A program made the position numbers and the translations under genes. Under the pieces are notes generated by a model, which made no database searches, was not told where the DNA came from, and saw only the letters and a list, made by a program, of their open reading frames with translations. Positions 23,989-36,204 of a DNA stretch of 47,074 nucleotides are shown here, one piece after another (position 1 is the stretch's first letter; every line of letters starts with the position of its first letter). Source of the stretch: Grammothele lineata (lineage: Eukaryota; Basidiomycota; Agaricomycetes; Polyporales; Polyporaceae); contig NDFF03000113.1 in the NCBI GenBank assembly GCA_002150815.3, forward strand, positions 1-47,074, written 5' to 3'.

Positions 23989-25490
23989 GGTTAGGGGCTC
24001 CTCCGTCAGTGCGACTATAAACATCGTGGCATGTGTACATGCTAGTATTAGTATCGCTGTCAGCTGGGGCGCACTATGTATAGCTGATTGTAGTGCTGCA
24101 ATTGGCGTATATGTATAATTTCTTGGGATCGGATGGATCTCGTGATAGTGGCCATTGCGGCTTCTTTTTGAAGTAAGTGCGAAGATCGTTATCTGAGCTT
24201 CAGTTTCTAGGGCGTGCGTTGGGTGGGCGAAAGGCTCACACGATCCATCATAGCTTGGCGCATCAAAGCGCGTGTCGATACTCTGGTTCCATAGACACTC
24301 GTCTTCTTTGGCGTCCAGTTGAATGCATTGAAGTCGATGTAGGATTGGAGGAATACGAGTGCCGTTTACAAGCGCCGCCGCGAAAGATCCGAGCGGCTGA
24401 AACGCTCGTTCAGTCGGTTTTGAGCTCCGCTTCTCCGCTCGCACGCCGAAGGATGGAACGCCTCTGTTAAGTCAATAGCGGACTTTGTATACGCTTCAAC
24501 GAACGAATATACGCGCATTCCACGCGACTTGAACTCGACTTGAACTCGACGATTCCGCGCCCACCTCGCTCTTGTCAGAATCGCTGTCTGTCGTCTAACA
24601 ACTACCCGTTGCGGTCAACAAAGTTATGCGCCTTTCATCCCTCGTTATCAGAAGACGAACTCTGGACCCCATTAGAGTCGCGTTCGAACGACCGCATCTC
24701 AACGCCCAGCCTTCAACCTCCCCTGTGCCATGTCGCGCTGGCCGTGTGGAGCATCGACCTCCGGGACATCGCCAAAAGGTGTCAAACGCGAGGAATACTT
24801 CTACGTAGGATGGCAGTGGTATGTATACACCTATCTTGTGTCCGTGCGTCCGGCCGCATGGCTCTTCTATGACAGTGTTGTCGTGTGACATGCATAGACC
24901 TTGATGAGATGTTCAAGGCTTTCCGTTTGCATAGCTTGCTTGAAGAAGCTGGACGCTGACGCGGTGCTGTAGGTGTAGCACTACACGGGGTCTCATGGCA
25001 AACCTAGGGAAGGCAAAGCAAGAGAAGGGTCTGAACCCGAGAGGATAAACGCATATGGCGTACTCTGTCATGTGAAGCAAGGCACAGCGGTCTCATCGGT
25101 GAGTGTATTCGGTTATTGTGCATCTATAGTCGATCAATTGGCGTTCTACATGTCCTTAGACTCCACGTCTCGACCCATTCTGTCTCAGCGCATGACGCCG
25201 ATTGTCATCTCTTTGGGGCCCATTCGACATGCGAAAGTCGGCCGATGACCTCAACGGCTGACGTTCCTCTCAAGACACGTCTTCAATCGAATCTTGCGGA
25301 TCAACGATCCCGGGAAGACCAGACCTGCTTCACCATTTGCAAAACGGTACGTACGCATGGATACTGATGCTCTGTTCATTGTGGTCGTGATATCTCCGGA
25401 GAGACGAGAATCTATTATCGTAATATAGCTGCCCCGACGTCGCTCGCTATTCTTCTCTTTCTCTTCCCATGGTTTCCCCTCCTCCAGACC
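23989..25490. other. Intergenic region between paralogs A and B
   Basis: 1.5 kb without a supported gene. Short open frames on both strands (for example 24540-24872 plus, 24595-24891 minus) overlap each other and lack motifs. It should contain the promoter of paralog B. Confidence 0.4.
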
Positions 25491-26919
25491 ATGTCCGATG
25501 CTGTTACCGTCGACGATTCTGACCCTCGGATTCAGTACTCCGTAAGCGACTGGCTGCCAGGCACGGGAGTCCTTAACGCGTTCAACGATACCGTGCATGG
25601 CACGACTGATCCAGGTGCGACTGCAACATTCAAGTTCACAGGTGAGTACTCTTCTCTACACGTACACCATCCCCATCCCCGATCGTCGCTCACTCGGCGC
25701 GTCCATAGGGACAGAGGTCTCCGTCTTCGGTACGGTAGATTGGTTCAACGGCCGCCCGTGGTCGACCTACACCGTCGATGGCGCCTTCGCCGGTGACTAC
25801 GTCGCTCCAGCGGTCGACAACGGTACGGCACTCGCCAATGTCCCCTTCTTCTCCGCCGACCTCTCTCCCGGCGAGCACACGCTCGTGATCACGAGCAAAA
25901 ACGCGTCGTATCCCGCGGCGTTCTACATCGACTACATCCGCTTCACCCCCTCGTCGGGCGGGAGCTCAAGCGGGACCGTCTCGAGTGCGACTCACATAAC
26001 TACGACATCATTGCAGTCGACGGCCCAGCCAAATACGCCTTCGGCATCGACAAGCGCGCAGGCGTCGACTGAGACCAACGCGGCGCCCGTGACATCCAAC
26101 CAGGCCTCGACGAGCACCTCGACGCAGCAGACGGCGTCGACCGGCACGCCTGCGACTGCCTCTAGTAGCGCCGCATCAACGTTCGCCGGCGGACCTGCGT
26201 CGTCCGCCGCCGGAAACGCAATCACGTCGGAGACCTCGGGTGCCACGGGCGCAGCCGCGCCTGCTGTCGGTGTTGGTGTCTCCCAGCCCTCCAAGCATGC
26301 CCATGTAGGCGCGATTGTGGGAGGCGTTGTCGGTGGCGTACTCGCGCTGGCGCTCGCAGGGATACTGCTCGTGCACTCCTTGAAGAGACGAAGAGCTCAT
26401 AGAGACGCCGTTTGGGGAATCAGACAGGGTGCGGACGTTGTCAGTGAGTGCTCGCAGAAGCTTATCACGATGCGTGTTCATCATCGGACGAGCGCTGACA
26501 TTGCCTGATTTCAATCCCATCTAGATTATGTCCGACCCTTTGGCTCATGGCGCGCCGAAGCCGTCATGACCCAGACTGGTCCCGACAGCGCCAGCCCTGC
26601 CGCGGAAGATCTCCATGCGGCAAGGGTTCTCACTGAGAAGGGACGGCTCGACGCTGCGATAGCTTCGTCTCCTGAAGCAGGCTTAAGTCTATCTTCAAGT
26701 GCTCCCTCGGCTTCCATCTCAGGGACACCGATATCACCGTCTGATGCTGCCGCAGCTCCCGTCACTCCGGCGTCGCGGAATACCACGGAGAGCGCCGCGT
26801 CGTCCGCGGACGACGTCGGTCAGAACGCTGTGCCAGAGCAGCATCGGCTGCATGCCGTAGATTCTGGAGTGAGGATCAGGGGAGACGAGCTCCTCCCTCC
26901 GCCATATACCATGGATTGA
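25491..26919 (+). CDS. Paralog B: membrane protein with DSGxR/PPPY tail
   Basis: Exons 25491-25641, 25709-26443 and 26525-26919 give 426 residues with phase-1 introns at the same positions as in A. Domain order: N-terminal beta-rich domain (AVTVDDSDPRIQYSVSDW, VSVFGTVDWFNGRP, YTVDGAFAGDYVAP, LSPGEHTLVITSKNAS, FYIDYIRFTPS); an unusually long Ser/Thr/Ala stalk of about 110 residues, probably O-mannosylated; a helix (GAIVGGVVGGVLALALAGIL); a basic KRRRAHR; and a tail starting NYVRPFGSWRAE and ending VDSGVRIRGDELLPPPYTMD. NGT and NAS sequons lie in the N-terminal domain. The juxtamembrane AVWGIRQGA matches A's VAWGAGQGA, so A and B are the closest pair and probably a recent tandem duplicate. Ligand and function are unknown. 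Confidence 0.87.
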
Positions 26920-27346
26920 GAGAGAGGGTTTGTTCCGCATGCCTTTACAGCGTACACCTTACGTGCTAAAACACACGTTTTGTGCGATAGTGTGGTAATT
27001 GTGAGTGGCCCTTTGTACTGGCACGAAACGCCTTATCTGCGTGTAGGCCGAGGTGCCCATTTGAATCATATAGATTGATTTCGAGTGCATATGTCTAAAC
27101 AGGGTTACTGAAGGTGGAGTTGTTGTACGTCACATATCAAGCAACGAAGCTCCAGTCTTTTCCTTCCACATTTACCAAGGGAGAGAAGGTCTGACGAGTT
27201 ACGAGGGTGGTTGGTGAACACACAATGAGGTGGACGGCGACTCCAGTTGCACTGTGGTACTATACAAGTTGGACAGATCGCTACCATACGCTACAAGATC
27301 TTACATTGCATTCAAAATCATCCATCCTGCTATGTACCATCTGCTC
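26920..27346. other. Convergent 3' intergenic region
   Basis: Lies between paralog B (plus) and the MYND gene (minus), which converge. No gene or repeat is apparent. Confidence 0.4.
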
Positions 27347-28672
27347 TCACAGTTCTCCCAGGATTGACCTAGCCCGCGCATACGTTTCCCCCATTTGCGT
27401 GGCTGCGCGAGTATGGCCCTCAACTCTCACCTCCATCCGCCTATCGATCGCATCTTCGACCTCGCGCTGGTCCGCAGCCGTGCCATGCTCGTAGACGTAG
27501 TCCAGGAGGAGCATTTCGTCCATATCCGGGTCCCCCGTCGGAACAAAGCCGGCCTTTTGCGGTAGCGGAGGAAGCCCAGGGACGGCGCGGCGAGCGCCGG
27601 CTAGGGGAGGGGCGTTTGGCGATGAGGTAGTACGCATCGCGTTGCGCAAGTGTGGAGGAGCGGATGCCATCATGCGGTATCGCTCGATCAAATACTCGTC
27701 CGTCGATGGCTCTCCTGTGGGCACGAACCCAGGAGGAAGCCCGTTGCTGCTCGGAGCCGTGTCCGAGGACGGCGCGGGCGGCCGGGTATCTGGGGGAACG
27801 TCGCGCGGGGGCGAACGCTGGCCGTAAGCGAGGTAGATGTAATCCCCTTCGTCCATTGCACGCTCATACTCGTCTTCGATGCCTCCGGTTGACAGCGCCA
27901 TAGAAGCTGTTCAAAATCTGCGTAAACCTCACCAGCATGACGTAGAACATGGGCGATGAGGCATGTACCGAGGGGACCGTTCTCCAACCACCACCCGTTG
28001 TTGTGCAATTGGCGGCGAGTCTCCGCTTCATACGCCTTGCCTTCTTTCAGCAGTGCGCACTCGCCCTTATGAAACGCTTGCTTCCAATCATCCTTCTGAC
28101 ACTGTGCATGAATGCGACCACTCATCAACCACACCGCAAGATGAGCAGGGTGGATGGAGAGTACATACCTCCTTGGAGCAGTAGAATCTACTTTTGCATC
28201 CCCCGCAGCGCAGAAAGCGCGGTCCCCGCATCGTCTCCCACATCCCGCACCGAGCGCATGCATACGCGAGCTCACTGTCGGGAATGTCCACCTCCACGAT
28301 CGCCAGTAGATTGTACTTCGCGTTGCCCCCAGTGGCATCAGTGAAGCGGCGGACTACGCGAACGGGCGGGCTCCCCTGGCCATCGCGAAGGGCGAGGAGT
28401 GAGTCGAGGGCTTCTTTACCCTGTGAGCCTCCTATCGTGAAGCGCAGCTTCGTTCCAGCAGAGGACGTAGGCGCAGAGACGGTGCTTGGGTCGCCAGGGA
28501 CGATGAAGTTGAGGCAAAGGTCCGCGCGCTTCATACGAACGCCATACGGGCGCGCGTAGATGATGAACCAGGAAGAGTGTGCGCGCCCGATGGCAAGAGA
28601 CGCGCCCTTATAACCTTCGTTGGAGGTGAAGACGCGAAAGGGCGTTGCAGGACCCGAAGACATGGTGGTCAT
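27347..28672 (-). CDS. MYND zinc-finger protein
   Basis: Exons 28672-28169, 28101-27969 and 27906-27347 give 398 residues (phases 0 and 1). A second ATG nine bases on (28663) is an equally possible start. Residues 1-145 form an uncharacterised N-terminal domain (PFRVFTSNEGYKGASLAIGR, YGVRMKRADLCLNFIVPGD, KYNLLAIVEVDIPDSE). About 146-185 is a MYND finger split by intron 1: C-x2-C in CARCGMW, then CGGCKSRFYCSKE, then CQKDDWKQAFHKGEC. MYND fingers bind zinc and Pro-rich peptides in partner proteins. The C-terminal third repeats a motif, GFVPTGEPSTDEYLIERY and GFVPTGDPDMDEMLLLDY. There is no SET or ankyrin domain, so it is more likely an adaptor than a methyltransferase. Confidence 0.85.
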
Positions 28673-28939
28673 AAGGAAAGGGACTAGTCTGCTTATCCGA
28701 TTAATTCACGTATTTATTGATCACGTAATAGAACCAGGTAAGGACAGTCTGTGGCCGAAACAGAAGAGCGAATCGTATTCACGCAACACGCGCCTCAAAG
28801 TTGACTCAGCGTAAGTATCCGCCACTGCGGGATACCTCAAGAACAGGAAAGTGTGTACCTGTCAAATGAAACTCGTATACTATACGCGACTCGACCGCAC
28901 GTCCGAGTCCGTCGAACCTGTGTCCGCCGTCCACGGTAT

Positions 28940-30295
28940 TCAATCTCTCGTGTACATCGGCGGTAGCGTACCCACACTCGAGCTTGCAATGCGCAGGCCC
29001 GAGTCCTGCTCCCTCACCACATATCCTTCACGTTGCGCAAGGCCGAAGTCCGCATATGCATGCTCTGACTGCGGCGCCCCGTAAGTAGGGGCGGTATGAG
29101 GCGTAGACAGCGCGCTGCCCGTCCCAGGCGGAAGCATAGAGACGGGCTCGCGCACGCTGACTTCGGATGGTGGAGCGTGAGATGGCGGCGGCGTGACGTT
29201 GAACACGCTTGGTGCCGCGATTATGGAAGGCGGTGGATTGTTGTGACTGAGCAACTTGAAGGGGCGCTTTGGTGAAGCGGAGGGACGAGAAGATCTGCTG
29301 TCGATCCACCCGCCGGCGAACACCTTGGGTTCGGAGTCGGACCCTGATATAGAGTGAGCACAAATGAGCGCACGCGGGAGGGATTAGAGGACAAGACTCA
29401 CGCGTTGGTGAGAGCACGTCGTGTACGGGTCCGCGCCGACGGCGGAAAAGGAAGAACAGGAATGCCGCGAGGAGGAAAACCGTCGCCCCGCCTACAGCGC
29501 CTCCAACGATGGGACCAATATTGCTGCTCGGAGATGAAGCGGATGTAGAGTCCGCGTTCGGCGCTGCGGAGACTGCGGGAGGTTGACTGGACGCTGACTG
29601 CGTTGAGCCCGTTGCGACCTCGCCCGTTGTGATGAGGTCAAGTGTCGTGGAACTTGAAGAAGCGGAAGAGGCCGAACTGGCAATAGAGGCGGGTTGTTGG
29701 GACGATGGTGAGCTGCTGCTGGTATGTGAAGGAGAAGACGTTGTCGAAGAAGAGGTAGCTATGGCGGCAGACGTTGGCGGAAGGGACGATGGTGGGGACG
29801 ACGATGGAGACTGCGAAGTTGGGCTAGTGATATCGACCGGCGTGTACTGAATATAGTCGAGCCAGTACATATTCGGACTCGTCCCGTTGATGTTCGTAAT
29901 CTTCAGTTCGTGCTGTGCCGCGGACAGCGTGCCCGAAGCGAAATACGTGACGTTCGCAACGTAAAATCCGGGCTTCACATACGGTGTAACGTACTCTCCG
30001 ACGACCTGGCCGTCAATCGCGTACGTAGTCGTCGGCATACCATGAACGTCAATGGACCCCAAAGGCCCGAAAGCGGCCACGCTTGTGCCTGCAAGAAGAA
30101 TCTAGGTCGATGCGACGAGAGAGGCAAGACGGAAGGGAACGTACCTGTGAAGGTAAATGTCGCTGTCAGGCCAGCTCCGGCAGCTCCATGTTTTGTCCCA
30201 TCAACTAATCCGCCTGTTGAGAGCGACTGCCAGCCATCAGAGTACACAATGCGAGGGTCCGCATCATCTACGACAACGGGTTGAGGAGAAGCCAT
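28940..30295 (-). CDS. Paralog C: membrane protein with DSGxR/PPMY tail
   Basis: Exons 30295-30145, 30088-29402 and 29343-28940 give 413 residues; both introns are phase 1. The start is the ATG at 30295 (MASPQPVVVDDADPRIVYS); the open frame extends upstream but has no earlier ATG. The N-terminal domain shows DGTKHGAAGAGLTATFTFTG, YAIDGQVVGEYVTPYV, VANVTYFASGTLS, HELKITNINGTSPNMYWLDY with two N-glycosylation sequons. The Ser/Thr stalk is followed by the helix GPIVGGAVGGATVFLLAAFL, then FRRRRGP. The tail (SDSEPKVFAGGWIDSRSS at its start) ends QDSGLRIASSSVGTLPPMYT followed by RD. Its order and introns match A and B although it lies on the opposite strand. Confidence 0.87.
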
Positions 30296-32119
30296 AGGAG
30301 GGGAAAGGAGCGAAAGGGAATCCCTCAGATGACGAAGAGGTAAACGCAAGAGATGCGAGAGGATGATTCAGGGAATCGACGAGGGAGAGGCTGGTATAAG
30401 TGTACTGTGATGGGCGACGTCGGAGATAGACATGATTTGGGCTGAGACTCCCTGATGAGTGCAAACAGGAACGAGACACACTAACACCGAGCGCAGGCGA
30501 GGGTGTATCCACGCTGGGGTGTCGTAAATCGGGTTGTACCTCGAAAGCATAGCTTGAAGAGTCAAAATTTGGTAGATCGTCGCTGCGGTGGTATTACTCC
30601 AGCTACGTCTACTGGCGGCAGCTCGTGGGTAGGGAGCGACACCGTGATAGGGGACGGAATGTTGCCGTCTGAGCTGTGAGTACCACGTGTCAGCAAAACG
30701 CGCGCACCCGGAGATATCAGCCTGACGGTCCCGCTACAACGCACCGCTACTAAATCTTGATGAGTGGTCGCCGTTGGGGCGCTTCATGTCATGCCACATC
30801 GCACCCCTAAGGCGTCGGCACAACCACATCTGAAGGATGAACAAGATCATGGACGCCTCACGGCTCACAAGCGATGCCTTGAGCGCTAAACAATGATGGA
30901 AGGACACGCAGCCGTTGGCGGCACTGACGGGGGCAATTTCCCTTCCCTTTCCCCCGCTTCCGGGCTGCCCCCGACTGTTCATCTGTCCACGATGCTTCAT
31001 GTTACCACGTCTCTATCTCTTTTACGTACGTGCTAGTAGCGTACGGGCCTGGTGCCCCGCCCGCCCTTGGCTCTGCCGCGGGTCCCTGTATACGGAAGAC
31101 GGGATACAATACACCTATTCGATTAAAATAAAAAAAAGACGGGGGCAATTGAGCTGTTAGCCTCGACCAGGATGACATTATGGGAGCGACCCGCACCATT
31201 GGAGAGAAAGACGCCTCCATATGTCCTACAAGCTCGGCGGATTGACAACGGGGCCTCGATCACGGTGTTTGCGATGGCACCAGACGAGCATCACGTCGCC
31301 GCCCGTCAGTCTCGTCTCCCAGCAACACTGCCAGATCAATACTCACGTCCTACAGCTCCTCATAATCACCTCTTTCGAAAAGAGACAACGGTGAGGCCAT
31401 CCTATAGCAGTTGTTGTAGCACAACCGTTGAGGCTGAGGGGAGTTCGGAACGAGAGCAACCTTGAACGCCACAGGACGGAGTCCGGACTCGAAGCCGTCA
31501 GGCGTCAGCTGCCTGGATAGGCATTAGCGCTTACGTGGCCAGAGGTAAGGCGGATTATGTCATACGTGCTTGAGCAAGCACACACGCACGTCCTCTTTTG
31601 CCTACGGTAAGGATGCTCATGCTCTTGACATACGTACGTAGTCGTCAAGATCCCCCTAGCTGAACGTGAAGAGCACTTATGTACCATACAGTGCCACCTC
31701 CAACTTTCAACCCACAAATACTTATCTCCTTCTGTGGACCTCGTTGATCGAAAGATCAATATTCTTGAAGACGATTCATGATACCGAAGCGACCACAGTG
31801 GTACCCTGAACAATAGTTCCGTAAGGAGAACATCGGAACTTTGAGGTATCCTGAGAAGTCTCTAGAACGAGATACCGCGTTTGAGATGCCATTATGAGTT
31901 TCTGGGCTTGAGTCTCATATTCCCAGTATGGGCGCACAATCACTATACTCCAAGGGAACACGGGTACATTAGTACAGATAGTGGGAAACTTAGCGCTAAG
32001 GTACGATAGTATAGGGGATAGGACGCATGATCACACTCACATTAAGGCCAGATCGAAGAAAGGACTCTATCAGCGACTCTAGGGGAGTCCTAACGCCGGT
32101 CTGCGGACTCTCGACACTC
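30296..32119. other. 1.8-kb intergenic region between paralogs C and D
   Basis: Both neighbours are on the minus strand, so this holds the promoter of C and the 3' region of D. Short frames (for example 31172-31465 plus) show no motif. An A-rich run lies at 31127-31139. No relic of another paralog was found by eye. Confidence 0.4.
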
Positions 32120-33448
32120 CTAGTCACGCGTGTACTCCGGCGGAAGAGTATCTGAATCTAGAGTCATCCGCCAACCTGAGTCCTGTGCCCTCTGGCCGTA
32201 CCCGTTACATCTCCGTTCAAAATCCACATCAGACTGGGAGGGGACCCTGGAACGCCCTGTGGATAGTGCCCCAGTGTTGCCGGCTGAGTCTGAATGACTC
32301 GCAGTGGGAATATGTTCACTTGGTTCGCTATTGTACCTTGACGATCGTTCTCCTAAGAGTTCGGTCGAAGATGCCAAAAAGCTCCTGAGAGGTTCAGCGG
32401 GTGACAAAGGTATTGCCTCTGCCGTTCCGCCTTTCTCACATGGGCCCGTGAGCCTAGCCACAGCTGATGCCTTCGGTTCATCGACGAAACCGTCGCACAC
32501 TACAATAACGCATAGTCAGTACTATTTCCAGGGAGCACTGAGCCGTATGGACGTACATGGACTCCGTTCCCGCTTACGACCATTTCGACGGCGAATTCTA
32601 ATGAGGACGAAAGCTCCGAAGGAGAGAAGGGCTATGCCACCTAAAATTCCGCCGAGAAGAGGACCTTCAGAGGGTTGGCGCTTCGAGTGTGCAGGAGAGT
32701 TGTCGTCTGTCCCATTAGGGTATACGCGAGTGGAAGAGAGGGGCACGCTGGGCGTGGAATGATCGGTCACAACCACCGTAGTCATTATGAGTTGTGTTGA
32801 TGTCGTCTGGAACGACGACGGCGATTGTGTAGAAGATATGCCATCGTCTGGATGAGGCTGTTCCCGGGACGTAGCGCTCGGAAACGTCGAGGAGCTAGTA
32901 GGACTCGGACTATGAGAGGATGAAATAATTCGTGAGGATGATGACAATCGTGACGTTGAAGAGGATGATGTTTGGCCATTCGGGACGATTCCAGAAGGAG
33001 TGAAAATGACGTAGTCGAGAAGGTAGACGTTGGGAGAAGTTCCGTTCAGGTTCGTGATGATCAGCTCGTGCTCCCCATCTGGAAGTGTACTCGAGCTGAA
33101 GCAGGTAACATTGCGGTAAAACCCCCAAAGGGGCAGGACGTTGTGTGGCGGGGTGTACGTATAAACGTCTTTGCCGTCGATTGTATACCTGCTTGAGGGC
33201 GTACCGTCGATTTCAGACGATCCAACTACGCAACCGACGGCCACATAGGTGCCTACCTTGCAGACGCATTAGTATGCAGGCCATGAATGATACACGAAAG
33301 ACATACCAGTGAAGCGGAATATGGCTGTCAGACCCATGTCGGAGGCGGTGTGCAGCGTAAAATCGGATTCCTGTGTTGCCCGCCAGCCCGCGGAGTAAAT
33401 GATGCTAGGATCGGTGTCATCTAAAGTGATATTGCTAGTACTCTGCAT
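32120..33448 (-). CDS. Paralog D: membrane protein with DSGxR/PPEY tail
   Basis: Exons 33448-33307, 33252-32557 and 32499-32120 give 405 residues with the family's two phase-1 introns. The start MQSTSNITLDDTDPSIIYS was chosen by alignment with the other five; upstream in-frame codons extend to about 33631. The N-terminal domain has YTIDGKDVYTYTPPHN, RNVTCFSSSTLPDGEHELII and NLNGTSPNVYLLDYVIF. The stalk is Ser/Thr/Pro-rich. The helix (GPLLGGILGGIALLSFGAFV) is followed by RIRRRNGRKRERS. The tail is shorter and ends QDSGWRMTLDSDTLPPEYTR plus D. The shared YTRD end suggests C is its nearest relative. The N-terminal domain contains an unusual Cys (NVTCF) that may be unpaired. Confidence 0.86.
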
Positions 33449-34239
33449 CGTTGAGGAGTCGCTATTATACGGAGGGCACGTATGTAGAAGAGGGGCGACT
33501 TGCGAGAGGCACGAAACGCAAACGAACGGTTCGCGAAGGTTCATATACGGTGAGGTAGGTTTGATTTTAGAGAACAGATTATCATGGACAGCTTGGTGTT
33601 GATTGTATGTAGAACAACCTCCTGTTCCCAAAGGAACAGAGGTAGATATCAGTCAGTCAAGTCCTGTTAAAGGTTTGGAATTTCGCATTGCGTTCAGAAG
33701 AGCGGCAAGAGCAGAGAACGATATCTCCAAATGATGATATCTTGATATGTACGTCACGCCAATGAGACGGACCGGCCAATTGCGCAGCATTCTCGAATGG
33801 GGTCAAGGAGTCTCCATCGCCGCGAACAGGAATGGAAGCAAACGCGCACCTCCGTCTGTCACATTCGACAGGTCAAGCATGCGGACAGTACGTCGAGAAG
33901 GCGGCAACTCGGTGGGATACCCGTCCATCTACGGGTGCGCACAGCTCTGGGGACGCATGCACTCTCGCCACCCTTAGAAGAGATCCCCGCAAATGTCCAC
34001 AAGTCGTTCCATTAGTAAAAATGTGTGGTCCACTTGAACAATTAAATGTCAGAAGCTAACGATACAAGAACGTCCCCTGATGATTCCAGCATTAGCGACC
34101 AATCTTCCCAGTCTACCGCAACGGCACTTACATAGCAGGTATAAGAGTAAGAAGTACGAGTATCCACATCTACGATCTTCCACCTATAATCCATCCTCAC
34201 CCCGGCACACCTCCAACGCTCAACCCGAATCTTGCCAGA
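33449..34239. other. Intergenic region between paralogs D and E
   Basis: Promoter of D and 3' region of E, both minus-strand. Overlapping short plus-strand frames at 33747-34059 have no motif. Confidence 0.4.
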
Positions 34240-35350
34240 CTAGTGTTGCGTATACGGCGGTGGGAGCACCGTCTCGCCCACAATGCGCACGCCCGAGTCT
34301 ATCTCAGACTGCGGCGAGAGTACCGGTGACGCCCCAGATTCGCCCACGAGCGGGCCCTTTGCTGTCGACGATGCAGTCGGTGGGGGCGCGACCATCGCGT
34401 CCGGGCGGAACACGGGCGTCGCAGCGGAGACAGCGCTGGACCCGGTGTCGGGGTTCGAGGCCGCAGGGGGAGGGACGGACGCCGAGCCGGGGATGAGCGT
34501 TGCGCGCCGGGTGAGGTCGTCCCCACGCCATGAGGCGAACGGGCGGATTTCTGTGCGGCGGAAGTCACGTGGTGAGCCTGAGTGTCCGAAGAACGTTGAG
34601 GAGGGAAGGCGGCATACCGTCAGGCGGAGAGTACCCAGCTCTCCTTCGTCTCCGGAAGGACCACCACGCGAAGATTCCTACGAGGGCGAGGAACGCGACT
34701 CCTCCGACTACGCCTCCCGCAATCGCGCCCGTGGTGGCTGTTGATCCCCGCGCCATGCTTACGGAGGGCGAAGAAGACGCTACTGCACTTGTTGTCGAGC
34801 CCGCAGCGTTGGTGGTGGTGGACTGCACGGACGAAACAACACTCGTCGTGCTCGTGTCTGCCGAGGGGGAGAACAGAATATAGTCAAGCCAGAAGACGTT
34901 GGGTGCCGTTCCATTCACGTTCGTGATCACGAGCTTGTGCTTGCCGGGGTCGAGCGTGGGCGACGTGAAGAACGTCACGTTCAATCTGAAGAGGCCAGGA
35001 TCTAGCACGGGTGCCGTGTAGTTCCCGAGGACGGTACCGTCGATGGCATAGGTTGTCGTTGGGATGCCGTAGACGTCGACGGAACCGAGGGAGCCGATGA
35101 CCTGGACGAGCGTACCTACGAAGGTGCGCGAATATCAGCGCAGAACTTTCGTGCAGAAAGGGGAGAGAACGCTGGGAGAGGCGAGAAGAGACGCACCAGT
35201 GAACTCGAACGTCGCATTCATCCCCGCCTTGTCCGCGCCATGCTTCGTCCCATCCACCTCGTTCCCGTTCGTGACCGCCGTCCAGCCTGCAGAGTAGACG
35301 ATGGTCGAGTTGAAGTCGTCCACGAGCGTGAGCGAGTTCACGGTCGTCAT
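34240..35350 (-). CDS. Paralog E: shortest membrane protein with PPPY tail
   Basis: Exons 35350-35197, 35115-34618 and 34550-34240 give 320 residues, the shortest of the six. Phase-1 introns match the others; the second uses a GTATGC donor after SPPD. The start is MTTVNSLTLVDDFNSTIVYS. The N-terminal domain has DGTKHGADKAGMNATFEFTG, IPTTTYAIDGTVLGNYTAPV, RLNVTFFTSPTLDPGKHKLV and NVNGTAPNVFWLDYILFSP, with four or more sequons. The stalk is only about 40 residues. The helix GAIAGGVVGGVAFLALVGIF precedes SFRRRRRAG. The tail begins EIRPFASWRGDD, like VRPFGSW in A and B, and ends IDSGVRIVGETVLPPPYTQH. Confidence 0.87.
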
Positions 35351-36204
35351 ATTGGAAGCTGTAGCCTTGAATCGCGGCAGACCGTCGCGCGCGCTATGGA
35401 CAGAGGAAGGTGGATGACGAGGACAAAGTCGGCGTTCGTGGAGAGCCCGCGACGTTCACCGCGCTTGCCGTGTCCTCCCCGAGGCGGGATCGGCGTTCTA
35501 GTCGCTGCGGTGCCGACTTGCCCCTTATGTTCAAGGCACGAAGATTTGGCTCTGCGGAAGAACGTTGTCCGATACGCGCGACGGGGCGGACGCTTTTGAT
35601 GAGATGAGCGCTGATCTGGGAGGAATGGTAACTAAAATTATTGCGTTGTTGGCCAACCCTACCCGCGATCTGAGCCGGGGGCTGGGCTGGGCTGGGATGG
35701 CTATGTTTATGGGATGAGAGATGGTCATATACGGAACACGAGTTGAATACGCACGACGAATGACATCCAATGCAGGTAGAAGAGGAGTACCGAACTTCAA
35801 GTTGAGGAGCGGGAGCACGCCACTGCCAATGTCGGGCGCTGCTTGATGACGCCGTGACATTAATGTTTACGCGATATGGCGGGATCAAATCGCCATTACA
35901 GCCGCGCTGACTGCAAGGACAAGCAACGAAGCGCGAGCTCTTGCCAGATGGAGATGAAGAAGAGTAGAGGTATCCTCGGGCGTAGACGAAGACGACGGCA
36001 ACTTTGAGTTATAACTGGACATGCTGTGTTTGTGGACTCGGATGCCCGCATACATACCAGACTCCGGGAAGCACGGAGGAAGGGCTGTGACGTACTATGT
36101 GCTTATTGCTACAGAAGAGAAGATAGTGCAGTACTACATGATAGATGAGGATTCTGACGACGACCGAGCTGGACTCACGGCGCTACCACTACTCTCATTG
36201 TTCC
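35351..36204. other. Intergenic region between paralog E and SSADH
   Basis: Promoter of E and 3' region of SSADH (both minus). A minus-strand open frame at 35394-35888 is Ser/Arg-rich, unstructured and without homology I recognise; I treat it as chance. No repeat is apparent apart from a GCTGGGCTGGGCTGG run near 35681-35695. Confidence 0.4.

Noticed and set aside
35394..35888. 164-codon minus-strand frame between paralog E and SSADH
   Set aside because: Compositionally biased (Ser/Arg), no motif, and it overlaps another frame of equal quality.
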